Shown here in pieces: positions 45,989 through 58,615 of a DNA stretch of 64,000 bases. The translations under genes and the position numbers were made by a program. The DNA lies in assembly GCF_003589595.1 (NCBI RefSeq), contig NW_020654810.1:12882638-12946637 (forward strand). Reading direction: 5' to 3'. The first letter of the stretch is position 1. Each line of letters starts with the position of its first letter. Below the pieces are notes generated by a model that was not told where the DNA came from, ran no database searches, and saw nothing but the letters and a program-made list of their open reading frames with translations. This DNA comes from Hyposmocoma kahamanoa (taxonomy: Eukaryota; Arthropoda; Insecta; Lepidoptera; Cosmopterigidae).

Positions 45989-46294
45989 TGCCAACAAATA
46001 CTATGTCAAATGTTACTTTAAATTTTAATTATCATATTTTTACTTTTTCTGTTATACATCTTCTGTTTAGTCTTCTATTATTTCATCACATTATTTGAGA
46101 TAATAACTACATATATAAGCCTCGGCGGGAACGGGGATTGCTTAATACAAGGCCCAGCAATTCTTTACTTCCCCGCCTCTGCAATAATGTATTATTAAAT
46201 TGATCGCTCTAAATAGTCATAACCCTGTGCGGTACGAACAGATCTAAAAAGTATCAGATAGTACAATTAGAAAATTTATTTTTGATAAATTGAC

Positions 46295-46390
46295 TATGTT
46301 TTGTAAAAAGTCATGGAACAAAAGTTATTGTTTATGATGTTGGTAATATGGGCCTGTGAGGTTGTTAATATTTTACAAATAACCCTGGTA
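46295..46390 (+). repeat. R6 repeat fragment
   Basis: Contains AAAAGTCATGGAACAAAAGT and GAGGTTGTTAATATTTTACA. Confidence 0.7.
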
Positions 46391-46746
46391 TGGCAAATTT
46401 TGCACATACGTTGTATTCGTAAACTATGATAAGTACCAAGATATTGCGCGCATGTACAAAGCAGACGCAATTTGCTGGGACTAGCACTCATATTGTGTGT
46501 AATTCATTTATAATCGGTGCGTTTGCGATTGCGACGACACTGAATGTGGTAGCTTAGTTCTTGTGAATGTCGTGTCCGTCAATCAACAAGAGAAGAGTTC
46601 TTTTTTTGATTCCCAAATCGAAATTTTTCCGTTGACGATTTTTCACTTCAGCAAGTATAAACATTTTGTAAGGATAGATTGTTTTCAAAAGTGAATACTT
46701 ATATTCTACATTATCTCATAGTTTTTAACGGTAAAAGAAATCAGTC

Positions 46747-47015
46747 ATCATGATCAACCCATTTATACATCCCACTACTAGTCATGAGTTTCCTCTCAGG
46801 TGAGGGTTTTAGTCCGCCGCGCTGGCCCAATGAGGGTTGGGGACTTCACAAGTTTTAGGTTTCATTGTGACGTTTTCCTTCACCGAAAAGGTCATGGTAA
46901 ATTTCAAGTTAAATTTAGCACATTATTTTCGAAAAAATCAGAGGTGCGAGCCTAAATTCGAACCCACGGCCTCTACTTGAGAGTCAGTAAGTCAAGCCAT
47001 TAAGCTACTACAGCT
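46747..47015 (-). mobile_element. R2 tRNA-derived SINE
   Basis: The B-box region is at AAATTCGAACCCACGGC; the body has TTTTCCTTCACCGAAAAGGT and CCGCCGCGCTGGCCCAA. Confidence 0.75.
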
Positions 47016-47554
47016 TTTTAAAAGGTATCAATAAAGATTTAAATAAAAAAGAAGTATAAGAAGAAGAAATTACCTACCCACTAGTCCCAAAATTATGTTC
47101 TAGTATACTTACTACGTGTGAATCCAGTTGGCTACACGTAGCGCTTTTTAATTGACGTTAAATTATTGGAAAGTGTTCTACATTGTGTGTTACTAATTAG
47201 GAAAAACATCTTATTATCTTGAGAGATATGGTATAAGTTAACGGCATGCTTAACAAAAACGTTAAAACGTCTAGGTAAGTGGTTAAAATAAAAAGTTAAG
47301 TTTTGACCTTGATTTTGAGACTGTATAAAATTTATTTTACTTATTAGAATAATGAAGTTATTTACATACACGAAATAATCTAGTAATTGAAATATAATTA
47401 TAGTTGCGAATCAGAATTTTAATGGATAGTCTCAAACTGCCTTTGGCTACGTTTCTAAAAATCATATTAATTAAAATTTGGTTTGTAGAAACTATACTAT
47501 ACTATACTATAGTTAGAGGTTATTCTCTTGTAACCGATTTGAAAGCAGTCGTAA

Positions 47555-47980
47555 CATACAGTATCAGTAGAGCTCCCTGTTAAAGAGTTCGTTCAGGGAA
47601 GTACTGCCCCCTTCACTATTTCTGCCGCCAAGCAGTAATGTGAGCATTATTATCTTAGGGTGATAGGCGCAGTGGCAATGCCCCTCAGATTTTTGTGAAT
47701 TAAGACAATCCACACAAATTTGATTCAAAGTGCCATAGCATTTAAGGTCATTTGAAAAGAGCAATCCCTACGGTTTCTTGTTCATTCTCCTCAGGGAAGT
47801 TAGCGCAGTGAATGAGCAGTAGCTTAAAAGTAACGTTTTCAAGTGTAAATTTTATTTTACTTATGGAATAAATGATTCTTTGACTTTGACTTTGAATTAC
47901 TGGCACTGCAACGGTTATGGTCAGGCGTGTCGCTCAACACCAGGCACAACACTTATTCGTCCTGTCACTTGATATTATAA
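47555..47980 (+). repeat. R3 repeat copy split by a retrotransposon tail
   Basis: R3 from GTAGAGCTCCCTGTTAAAGA to TCAGATTTTTG, then resuming TGGCACTGCAACGGTTATGG to TATTATAAAA. Confidence 0.75.
47703..47892 (+). mobile_element. 5'-truncated non-LTR retrotransposon 3' end
   Basis: 190 bases inserted in R3, ending in TTTGACTTTGAC repeats and flanked by TGAATTA at 47696-47702 and 47893-47899. Its sequence (GAGCAATCCCTA, CGTTTTCAAGTGTAAA) matches the 3' end of the element at 60.3-61.4 kb. Confidence 0.75.
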
Positions 47981-49654
47981 AATAAAACACAATACGTAGG
48001 AGGGTTTTTCACCCGTTTTAAACTGTTACAGAAGTATGAATGAAGTAACTCAGTAATACTGTTTTTATTTATGATAATTTCCTCCTTCTATATGTGTTAG
48101 TGGCATGATAAAGGTTTGGATAGTATTAATTAACATGCACGCAACGATCAGAACAAGGACATATCTAATTGTTCCAAATTCTACAAGTTGTGTGCATTCT
48201 CTTAACGCGTGTTAATAACTATGTTAAATTACAGTAATTGTCGCCCAAAGCGGCCTACTAAGGTCGATGATTTTAATAAAAACGACTTGAAAATTTAGCA
48301 ATCGAATTGCATGTCCTCAACCTTAATACTGTTTTATTTCAGCTTTATTTTCGCTCCCAATGCAACAATGGTGACCGAATGTGTGTACGTCGATGGCAGT
48401 TGCTGCAAGTGCGACGGATGTGCTTGCAAAACGAAAAATGTGCATAGGCCATATATGAAACTAAAGGGCGCGTATTTAGTCACGCTACATGGTTAATGCT
48501 TAAGCAATGGCGTTGGGTAAGGATACATTAGTAGCCGTAGAATGCAAAGAACAAATACAACAAAGCACACTGTTCCTATTGTTTTACGATCGAAGGGGGT
48601 TGCATAAAAACCATACACTTGGAAGTCTTTTGATGTGAATAGTATTTGGTATAAAAGTATTCAAAGTACTGAATGTAAACGTATGCTTTGTTCTTTCAAT
48701 AATGAAAAATGCCAGGTCCGGATCAAGAAGGTTAAAAGCTAATCTCATAAAAACTAAACCTGTATTGGCAACCCGATCTTATCGAACAGTGACATAAATA
48801 AGGTGGCCTATTGAACACTGAAGGGCCTTGACCGGCCCATTACTTACGCTTTCGCAATTCATGGTCACCCCACTGACTATTAGCGCATGTTTTTTATTAC
48901 ATATAATATTAGTCATAGTAATGAATTTATATTAATATAATATACCTGTTTTGGTAATGAACGTTTTTTCTTCACAGTGTTAAGACGAAAGCAAGTCACA
49001 CTAATCTAAAGCGCTTTAATTGAAAGTACGTGGCAATATTTTTTGAACGAATAAACATTATTAAAAAATACCTTTTTATTTGGTATGAACCAAATAAAAA
49101 GGTGAGATAAGAAACAAATGAACGAACATCACATTTTACTTACTTATTATTTTTATTTCATTACATCTTTACCATTACGACAGCAGATCGTTAAAAAATG
49201 TATCAATTTTAACGGCTAACGGCATTTCATAAAAGCAACCATTTCTTTCCATAAGAGCAAGGGACCTACATTACAAGACTTGGAAATGCAATTGAGGAAA
49301 TGATAGGTCTATTAATCACAGTGAAGCTTTAAGCAAGGGCTTTAGAACGACAGGTTGACTTTAAAGGCACGGTAAGGCATTTGTCGTGGCATATATACGG
49401 CCTATGAATCATCGAGTTGGAGGTTTTCAGCCAACTAGCAATTGTGAGCAGTAAAGCGTAATCGTGTGAACCAGGCTTAATGGCATGGTGTGGACAGACT
49501 TAGACTAATGTAAATGATGATAGACTAGGCCGATGTATTGTATGTATGTACAGTATTCGTGAAAAAAGCAGTTTAATAACGCTTTTTAAGATAGAAGAAA
49601 AACAAACCTTTTAAAAGTTATTTATCTGTACATTTTTTTTTTCATATATTAATT
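47981..49654. other. no confirmed gene; Cys-rich short frame and a hairpin
   Basis: A 61-residue frame at 48311-48496 (+) has a hydrophobic start and a cluster CCKCDGCAC; no known family is recognised and it may be chance. A perfect 15-base-arm hairpin is at 49070-49103. Confidence 0.4.
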
Positions 49655-49829
49655 GCCTCCGTGAACGAATGGTCACCATACTGGACTGCTACGCAGAGGT
49701 CCCGGGTTCGATTCGTATTTGTATGGCCTGCATTTATTTCTTTCGTAAGTTTGAATGTAATTTGTCTATGTATGTGTCCATGGCACCCGCGATACGGTTT
49801 CCCTATGAGGGGCTACGAGTGAGTACGTT
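49655..49829 (+). mobile_element. R1 tRNA-derived SINE
   Basis: Starts ATTGCCTCCGTGAACGAATG, B box GGGTTCGATTCG, then body to GTGAGTACGTTA. Confidence 0.75.
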
Positions 49830-50227
49830 AAAAAACATTATTATCCAAAACGAAATCATTTACTGATATTAATTAAATAGAAAGATGGGAATAATATTAA
49901 TTAGTGGCTTCCTATAACGGGTTTATGTAGTTGCTACAGTCGTCGCTCAGCATAATGCGCTTTCTTAGAAAAAAATATTAAATTAAAAGAAAAAATATAA
50001 AACAAAAGAAACTGTAAATTTGTACTTTATAATTTCTTTAGTTTTTTGTTTAATTTTTTTTATCAAACTTAAAAAAAAATACGGTAACTATTACTATTAT
50101 AATATTTATTAATATTATTATTATTCTTATTAATATTACTATTATAATATTTTGAATTTGATGTTACATAACCAATACTTTATTATAATTAAGTTAATTG
50201 GATGTCAGGATATTTCACCACCATGAT

Positions 50228-50460
50228 ATAAATAAATAAATAAATAAACGCACACACTCAACATAGCCCCGCACTAGGGAAACCCTGTGTCGCGGGTGCC
50301 ATGGACACACACATAGACAACCAAAAATTACACCCAAACTCACGAGAGAAATAATTGTAGGCCATACAAATATTTCTCCCGGCCCGGGAATCGAACCTGG
50401 GACCTCTGCGTGGCAGTCTGCTACGTAACCGATGGTAACCGTTCGGCCACGGAGGCAGTT
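50228..50460 (-). mobile_element. R1 tRNA-derived SINE
   Basis: Near full length with an (AAAT)n tail (50228-50247) and B box GGGAATCGAACCTGGGAC. A short local duplication near 50425-50445 (GTAACCG repeated) disrupts the A-box end. Confidence 0.85.
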
Positions 50461-50464
50461 ATAT

Positions 50465-50600
50465 AGTGTTTTTTGTGAAATTACTCAACTAGTTTGTTAT
50501 AATTATTAATACAAACATTGTTGACATAGCGTCTGACACGGTTTGCTAGAAGACGTTGGTTCTAATTCAGCCGGATCGAAGGAATTTTTACTAAGCCTTA
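50465..50600. repeat. R4 SINE pieces in inverted arrangement
   Basis: An R4 tail (minus) at about 50470-50516 is followed by an R4 head (plus) at about 50520-50600 with GCGTCTGACACGG and AGCCGGATCGAAGGAATT. Confidence 0.6.
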
Positions 50601-51464
50601 ATCTGTGTATTAACAATTAAATATTGTATTAATAACAACAACTGATAATATTAATACTTAAACACATTTTTCATGAAGCAGAGTTTTGTTTGATGAAAAA
50701 TGTATGTAACCTGTTTTTTGTGAAACAAACATTTTTACATGTTTATACTTTCTGTATAAGGCCTTTAGGTAATATGTTTAGCGTATCAGGGCAGCATGTA
50801 GTCCGTTCTTCATATACAAGATGGTGTTTCACAGAAAACAGTATAGTTAAATTTTCTTGCTTTAAGCGACTTTACATATATTCTAAGTGTAAACTCACCA
50901 CGCCACAGACGTAGTGATTGCTACACCAACACAGTCCCTCATTACTTTATTATCACACCTGCTCTGCAATTTACACTGATACCACCACTCTGTGCTACCA
51001 ACCTGTTGTTACGTGCCTCAACCCATGTTGCGCGTGTTAGCCCACAATAGTCCGGAAATTCTGTTACAGCTACGATCAAGTAACAATTTGCTGAATTTGT
51101 CAATCTAGAATTTAACCTGAGCTGCATAAAGTGCAATAGATACTGTGTTTTGAAAACTAAATGTGTATTAGTACAGTAGTATTAATTTTTTACTGAAGGC
51201 GAAGATACTTTTAAAGTAGCGTACCGTTTCAATGTAGATACTACTCGACATTTCCAAAAAATGTAGGTGAATAATTTGAAAAGTCCAATAATTAGCTATT
51301 ATACAATATCACTCACTGAGAGTATTATACAACATAACCGTTAGACAACATCACTCACGGTGCTCTGATCCCCAAGTAGGTATCTAAAGCACTTGTTTTA
51401 TGGAAATCGGAAACAACGACGGTACCACAAACACCCGAGACCGTATAGAATATTTAGTAGCAGT

Positions 51465-51755
51465 AGAGCTCCTTGTGAAATAGTTCGTCCAGGGAAGTAC
51501 TGCCACCTTACCTATTTCTGCCGCCAAGCATTACTGTCAGCATTACTGTGTTCCGGTTTTAAAGGGTAAGGATGCTGGTGAAATTACGGGCATATGGGAC
51601 TTGTCAACTTATGTCGCACGGTGACGGGCGCAGTGATAGTGCCCCTCAGATCTTGGCGATTTAAATCTCTGAGTAGCACTGCAACTGTTATGGACAGACA
51701 GGTAACTTACCATCAGCCTCACGACTTGTTCGTCTCGCCACTTAATATTATAAAA
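51465..51755 (+). repeat. R3 repeat copy
   Basis: Near complete: GTAGAGCTCCTTGTGAAATA to CGCCACTTAATATTATAAAA. Confidence 0.85.
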
Positions 51756-51776
51756 AAAAGATTTTTTTTCTATATT

Positions 51777-51859
51777 TACGCGACCGGTTATCGAACCCGG
51801 GAACTCAGGGTGCTACCGTGAAAACCGGTGTGCAAACCTCTCGACCAAAATCGGCTACC
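51777..51859 (-). repeat. tRNA-like SINE head
   Basis: The minus strand has GGTCGAGAGGTTTGC and the B box GGGTTCGATAACCG. The arms do not make a proper tRNA. Confidence 0.5.
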
Positions 51860-52800
51860 TGTCTACATTGTTACCATATTTCTAAAGCCTAGCAATTATA
51901 TTATTATTGACACTACAATTGTGATATAAAATTGATCAAGAAACAGTAATGAAAATTCGTGAAGTAGCCGCTTGACTTTAACAACTATTTTGCGCGGCAT
52001 ATTGTAAATAGAACGCGCTTTTAAATGTTCCATAGTTCACTTGGACATTAAAGTGATCGACTTATCACGAACTGGACTTAAGGCGTGATACCGGTGTCTT
52101 AATTAAAGCTATATTGAACCCACGGGGTGTAGACACAGTCCGTTCTAAATATTCACAATCATTTATTTGGTAATCACTATAAGTGATTTATAGCTCTATA
52201 GTTTTGGCGTACATTTTATTAGTAACCGGATAAAGATGTAATTACTCTTGTTGATTTATTACGAGAACGTAATTGTATTAAATACGATAATAAAGACATT
52301 ACTTAATAAATCGAACGCATACATTTCACGCCTCACGGCTAACATAACATATGTATATTGGTACAGTTGACAAATGGCGACTAGTAAATAATGGATAATA
52401 AGATTTAATGACCGGGTGCGTTGCATAATGATTATGAGGGTATTGTCAAAGAACGGAAGGCCTATTTGCCGAAAATTGTCAACGTGGCTTGTACCTCCGC
52501 GTCACGGACCTTCACTTGAAGTTAGGGTTGTTACTATATATATGTATATTACTATATACATTTACGTGAAATCTGATTAAAATTCAGTAAATTTTATAAA
52601 AGTTTAAAGAAATCTTGCGCAGATTGATAACTGTTAGGTACTTTAATTTATAAAGGAAAGGTAAATTACGTGATTTGCCTACATTAGACAGCGCCTAGTA
52701 CTCGAGTATCTCGTATTGTTTTTGGAAAAGTGACAATCTTCGATAATTTGTTCGATATCGATGATAACTGATATCAACAGATTTACTTCCAATTGTAAAT
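51860..52800. other. no gene seen
   Basis: AT-rich sequence without supported genes. Confidence 0.6.
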
Positions 52801-52802
52801 GA

Positions 52803-53042
52803 CTACTGCCAAGTACTACTACTTTGTTCTGGAGCAAAGCTGGAGTCTACGATGGAACGATCTCGCTCGGGAAATACCTTTTCAATCGCATATTCTTTGT
52901 TGTACGTAATTAAAAATGCAGACGCTGTTAGGGAGTTCCATTCCCAAGTTGTGCTCAATATAAAAGATGACAAAAAGTGTTTAGTACGCCTGAAAGGAAT
53001 ATCACCTAAAGCGATGATACCACGCCGCATCGAAAAAAGCAT
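52803..53042 (-). pseudogene. non-LTR reverse transcriptase C-terminal remnant, tentative
   Basis: The minus-strand frame has RRTKHFLSSFILSTTWEWNS and LTASAFLITYN, resembling the WNSLP block near the end of non-LTR ORF2 proteins (compare the similar block at 590-640). The plus-strand frame over the same bases is a shadow. No other parts were recognised. Confidence 0.45.
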
Positions 53043-53159
53043 TGAATTTGAATTTAAACTGTTTAAAAAGAACTATTTCGCGTTAACCATGTTGATAAAG
53101 AAATTAGTAACATTTTCTACAAGCGGAACTAATCTGGATTCAAGGCTTTTATAAAAATA

Positions 53160-55735
53160 TTACAGCCCTGTTTGACCGTGGACTCATTGCTTCGTCACCG
53201 GAAATACGCATCTGGGTAAAGTCATTATGATGGCGATCACAGACAATAGGGGGCGTAAGCCGAAGGATACAAGTCATTGCTGTTTTTTGGACTGCTGGGT
53301 TTTAACCTTTTGGTGACCAAAGTAAAAATTTAAGAGCATCTATTTCTTTAACGAAATTGCAAAAATGTTTAGCAACGTACAATTATTCGGTTCAAGAATG
53401 TCTAGAAAACTGAGTAAAAAGATAACTTCCAATTAACCTAATAAAGTTTATACTTAATAAATATTTACACGGTAAAGAAGAAATTATTCAAATTATATAT
53501 TAATTATAACCGCCAGACCCAACGTTAAAGTTGGTGGTAGGTAGAAGATATCTTACATTGTAAAGTTTCAGAGGTGGGTTAAATAAGCACAAAAGTAATT
53601 AATTTACTAGAAATATATATATTTGCTTCGTTATTTAGTGTTAATAATATGTTTGTTAAGAGGTTAAAGATGAGACGAACAATAATTTATGTGAACATTT
53701 TTACTGCAGTATGCTGGAAGAGTAGTAGTCACCGAGAAGTATGAAAGAACGACATACTTGCTTATATATGTATATGTACTTATGAGTATTACCTGCTTGT
53801 GTAGTAGGTACTATTGCTTGTGGAGGTTCTGTTCCGGATTGAAGAAGTTCAAACACACAGTGTATTTCACTGCGGTATTAAGGATACTCTCATAGTAGGT
53901 ATATGTTTCATAGTTTGACAACTTGCAAATCACAAAACAAATATAAAATACTTTTTAATTGCAGGTAATACCTAACGTCCGCAAGGAATGTTAGGTACGT
54001 GAAAGGCAATCCCCAGTTTTCGCTTATTTATTGAAAGATTGTCAGGATCTATGTATGAAATTTTCAACTTAGGATACGATAACTTGATTTAATGACACAT
54101 TCTAGTCAAAATATTAGATCCAAAATATTTTCAATTTCAGCTTCAAAGTGTCTAAACTTGTAGTCAATATATATATAAACTGAAGTGGCAGCAACAAATA
54201 ACCTTGAATAAAAACAATGGCAGTATGACGAAATTGATTCACACGTTAGAAAATTAGACATTATTTATAACAAAGCGGCCATAACTCCCACTAGGAAGGT
54301 TAAACACCGAAGGCCATAACAAATCTAGTAAATTTTTCCAAACGTGTTGAAATGTTATGAGCATGTCATATGAGTGCTAATGTTGAGCATAAGCGTTTGT
54401 TTAAGTGACGAGTATTTATGATTGGGGCTTTAACTTATAGCTTTTCGAGGTTAGATTCCTACGACGTGTTTCAGAAGTAGCACTTATAACAATGTTTTTG
54501 TGAAAATGTCACTTTTATAAAAACGTAGCTTTTACAAAAACGCTACTCTTCACATGTTAGTTGGATTTGGGATTTTTATACTAAATGTTCTATGTTTTGC
54601 TTATGTAGAATCGTATATTAGTGGCCGTAATATTCATAATAATAAGTTGTTATAGTTAGTTCAAGTTTTTGTGATACTAGCGCTTCTAGCTTCAACAATT
54701 TTTATCAAGAAACTTGAATATTTACTATTATTTTAAGTAGAAAGAAATAACACTTATTTAATACTTACAAAATAATAACACTTATAAAATAAGAAAATTA
54801 AAATTAAATATTTTTAGTAAAATCCGGATGGATGACTAATCATGATAATTTGTTTTTGCTTTCACTAAAGTGACATTTTTCGCACAGCTAGAGTCTTCGT
54901 CATCGTGTACTGCCTCTCTAATTAATGAAGGTTGACCATCAGTTCTACATATTGCCCTCGGTCGCGCGGGATTTACTACCAACAATTTTGAATTTTTCAT
55001 TGTACTATTCATTTTTTGCTTATAAGTATATAAACATTATATATATATTGACGATGCCTAGTGCTGATATTTAGGTTGTAAATTTATGATGTTCTTTCTA
55101 AGATAATCATAAAACAGTTTAAGACCAGCATACTTCGCCAATAAGTACTATAACATAAATGCTGGAATTTACAAAAGATTTCGTCAAATATCCTAAACCT
55201 AAAGAAGATCCCACCTTGTATCGTGCCTCTTGTTTTTGAGTTAGCCAATGCCAATATTATTGTTGCATAAAAGTTAATTAACATAAATTTTCAAAAATGA
55301 AACGAAGAAGCCATCCTACATTTAGAAAGTCAAAATTTAAATTAATGTCTCGTGTAAAACCTGTCTGATTAACTTATATGACAGTTTTCTAAATTATTGT
55401 ACATTTTCTCTATGTGTGACACTATCTTAGTTCTAACTATGTGCTTCATATTTAAAAAAGTTCTACGGTTATTAACCACAATGACGAAACTGAACTTGTT
55501 ACTTAATAATAATAAATGTAACTTTGAAGTCATTTTTATATTATATGTAGGTCAGTAGATAAGATCATAGAATACTACATTAAAACAGGTGTCGCTTGAA
55601 ACCATGTCCTGTGATCAACTCGGAAAAGTAGTTAACAAACGCAGTTACACGACGTTTCCGTTACAATTAAATCTAGGCGGTTCTTAACACGCAATATGAG
55701 ACATGACTTATATTAACTTGTTTTAAATGTCCCTT
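53160..55735. other. no gene seen
   Basis: AT-rich sequence without supported genes. Confidence 0.6.
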
Positions 55736-55738
55736 GTT

Positions 55739-56000
55739 AAATTTATTAAGTACAAAGATCTAACACAAACACAAATTATATCCATCCGACAGGATTCGAA
55801 CCTGCGACCTCGGTATTCCGTCCGCATCGCTCTTCCAACTGAGCTACAGGTCGACTCAACTGGGTCTAGGAAATTCTTCTATGTGTCTGTTTTTATAGAT
55901 CTTTGTATTGAGTTTTCGACATTCCACGCCGTTTTTTTTATTTGTTATTTGATCTTTGTGTTTAATAAATATAGCAAACTGGTGGAGTCATTTTACAAAA
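55739..56000. repeat. R4 SINE copies in inverted arrangement with a tRNA-like head
   Basis: Minus strand 55785-55858 reads as a tRNA-like head: TAGCTCAGTTGGAAGAGC (D arm) and CAGGTTCGAATCCTG (T arm). The acceptor stem pairs at only about five of seven positions and the anticodon stem does not form, so it is a SINE head, not a tRNA gene. A plus-strand R4 tail follows at about 55895-56000. Confidence 0.6.
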
Positions 56001-56194
56001 ACAAATCAATAATACATCTCCCTTGGTAAGTGTGTTGAGATTGTGGTTTCAAATTAAGTGTAATTTAGTATTAAATGTAAGACTTGTAGGAAAAGTTATA
56101 ATGTTATCACTACGGTCCGTAACTTAAGAGCAATGAGCAATTAAGATTTAGAAAGAAAGAAAGAAAAATCATTTATTTGCGCACCACAAATGAG

Positions 56195-56500
56195 CAGTAG
56201 TAGTAGCGTATTTAGTAGCAATTGAGCTTGTGAGAGAGTTCGTCCAGGGAAGTACTGCCACCTTACCTATTTCTGTGGCCAAGCAGTAATGTGAGCATTA
56301 CTGCGGTTCGGCTTTGAAGGGTAAGAGGGTGCTGGTGAAATTATAGGCACATGGCACTTGTGTCTCAGGGAGTCGGGTGAAGTGGCAGTGTCGCTCAGAT
56401 CTTTGCGATTTAAAGTGGCACTGCAACTGCTATGGACAGGCGTATCGCTTACCACTTGGCGTATGACTTATTCATTTCCTCGATTTATGTCGTAAAAAAA
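56195..56500 (+). repeat. R3 repeat copy
   Basis: Full-length-looking copy with GTAATGTGAGCATTAC and TGGCACTGCAACTGCTATGG. Confidence 0.85.
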
Positions 56501-57165
56501 CATTATAAAAATATGCAGATATTTTCATTTACCGGGGTAATTAATTATCAATGGGATTTCTACGTTTTCCACAAGAATACCTGGACCAATAATTCTTGAG
56601 ACTTCTTTCTAAAACAAGGGCCTATATAGATAGATGGATAGGTTAGAATAATAAACAAACGTGAAGTTTATATTGCACGGAATGATTGCGGTTGCATCAT
56701 TCATGTGAAGATGATTGATTATATAAAGCGATGCCATTACAACGGTACTTATCTAATAAAAACCAGTTCACGCATTACAATAGGTTTGTACATCAATTAA
56801 TTAACGGAATCCAGAGCCGTATTAAACTGTACGATTTTTTCAAGAGTTGCCAATTAAATTTTTCGTAACATCTCGAACATTGCATCAGGAGCTAACGAGC
56901 GGCAGACTAATCGGTTTGCAACTGGCAACACAATCTTTTCTTTATATTGTTGGATATAGCAATTAATATTACTTAACCCGAAATAATGAACGTTTCACGC
57001 CTGAGTTGCTACATGGCTTAGCTCCAGCTAACAGGGTCTATCGCGTTACTTACTGACATTGTAACATTTTCACTAACATTACGTTTAGTAAATTAATGCG
57101 TGTATATATTATGACATGAAAGATGTATGTATAGCCTACAACAAATGAGTCTCAACTACTACTAA

Positions 57166-57718
57166 CAAGGAGTGCTCGGTATATACCGATATTCACAAAA
57201 ATATCGACATAATGCCCTCGATATATCGAATTTATCCGATATTATAGGTCATTCGGTATCGATATGTACTATCGATATATTTTATCCGATACATGAAAAA
57301 TCGGACAAAGTTGAAGAAAGTATATAATTGAAAATTGTACTTGCAGAAACGAAACGCACTTCGAGCGCTGATTCGCTGGTGATCCGTCAGTGTAACGTAG
57401 TGGTTATATTCTCATTGGCTAGCCGCAAACATTCACACAAAATAAATAATAATAATATTGCTTGTGTGCAGGCGATATTGTTGTATTGGGGTTCAGTAAT
57501 TGAAAAAATGCATTTGATTATTGTGTCAAAACTGGTGGTTTTACTTACTTGCTCTTACTCGTAGATAAAGATAAAATTTCCTTCCTTTTATCTTTTAGAA
57601 CTATTTACGATATATCGAAAACATCGATGATTTGTACCGATATATAGCAAAATATCGATACATTTCGATTATCACGTCGAAAAAAATATCGATATTAATT
57701 TTTTACATGAACACCACT
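57166..57718. mobile_element. hAT-like non-autonomous element, tentative
   Basis: 553 bases bounded by ACTACTAA at 57158-57165 and 57719-57726, a possible 8-base target duplication. Ends read CAAGGAGTGCTCGG and (complement) AGTGGTGTTCATG. Both subterminal zones (to about 57303 and from about 57605) are dense in CGATAT motifs, as transposase-binding repeats can be. The 78-residue frame inside (57328-57564) is not recognised. Confidence 0.45.
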
Positions 57719-57726
57719 ACTACTAA

Positions 57727-58437
57727 CTACTGACTAGAGTCAACACGTGCCTATGAAGCGTGTAACCGTTCCGAAATATCCGGAAAATAAGAAGAGCTCA
57801 TACAGTGGTAAGAAACCTGGAATGATCTATGAGTCTAAACTATTTTAATAAATTTTAAATCCCCTTAAGTAATTATCCCCCAGGGAACCCAAATAATGGT
57901 GCCGGGTTTGAGTACTTTGAGTGCTGGCTAATGTTGACACCGTCACATTTAAAAGACCTGTGAAAATCAGAAGTATTGGGATACGGCATAGTAACAGTAT
58001 ATTAGTGTATAAATGGCTGTGTATCCGTCTTGATGTCAGATCACGTACGCGTTCAATAGCAATGTACATTCACTACTTTAATTTCCGAACGCGTTACTCA
58101 ATGCCACCAGTTTCACTGTTAAATACCTTTGTTTTTTATCTAGTATACGCATATTGGCTGAATTGAGTAGTTTTATTTTTTTAATGCAATTCCGGTACTT
58201 TCATATTCACAAAAGATTTGCTTTTAATCGTTTTGCATTTCATTTTCTTCTACGCTTCGTTTATTAATATTATTGAACTAGCAACATTGAAATTCTTGTG
58301 TTGTTGTAACACCGCTGTCTTTTTTTATTTTTACTTGTAAATGTTCTCATTGTTAATAGATCCACTAAACTTTCACGTAGGTAATATGTGAAAAAGAAAA
58401 TTATAATTGTTTGTCTATGCATATTATATTATTCATT
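57727..58437. other. no gene seen
   Basis: AT-rich sequence without supported genes. Confidence 0.6.
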
Positions 58438-58615
58438 AACTGCCACCGTGATCGAACGGCTACCATGCTGGTCTGTCACGCACAGGTTACGGGTTCGACA
58501 GTACATTTACTAATCTCGTGAATTTTGGTGTAATTTGTGGTTGTCCATGTGTGTGTCCATGGCATCCGTGATACAGGGTTACCCTAGTGTGGGGCTATGA
58601 GTGTGTGCGTTATAT
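58438..58615 (+). mobile_element. R1 tRNA-derived SINE, diverged
   Basis: Starts AACTGCCACCGTGATCGAAC and ends GTGTGTGCGTTATATT; the B box is reduced to GGGTTCGACAG. Confidence 0.75.

Noticed and set aside
52852..53154. 100-residue plus-strand frame
   Set aside because: The minus strand over the same bases shows a better match to a retrotransposon C-terminal block.
55785..55858. tRNA gene on the minus strand
   Set aside because: The D and T arms look good, but the acceptor stem pairs at only about five of seven positions, no proper anticodon stem forms, and R4 SINE tail sequence follows. Treated as a SINE head.
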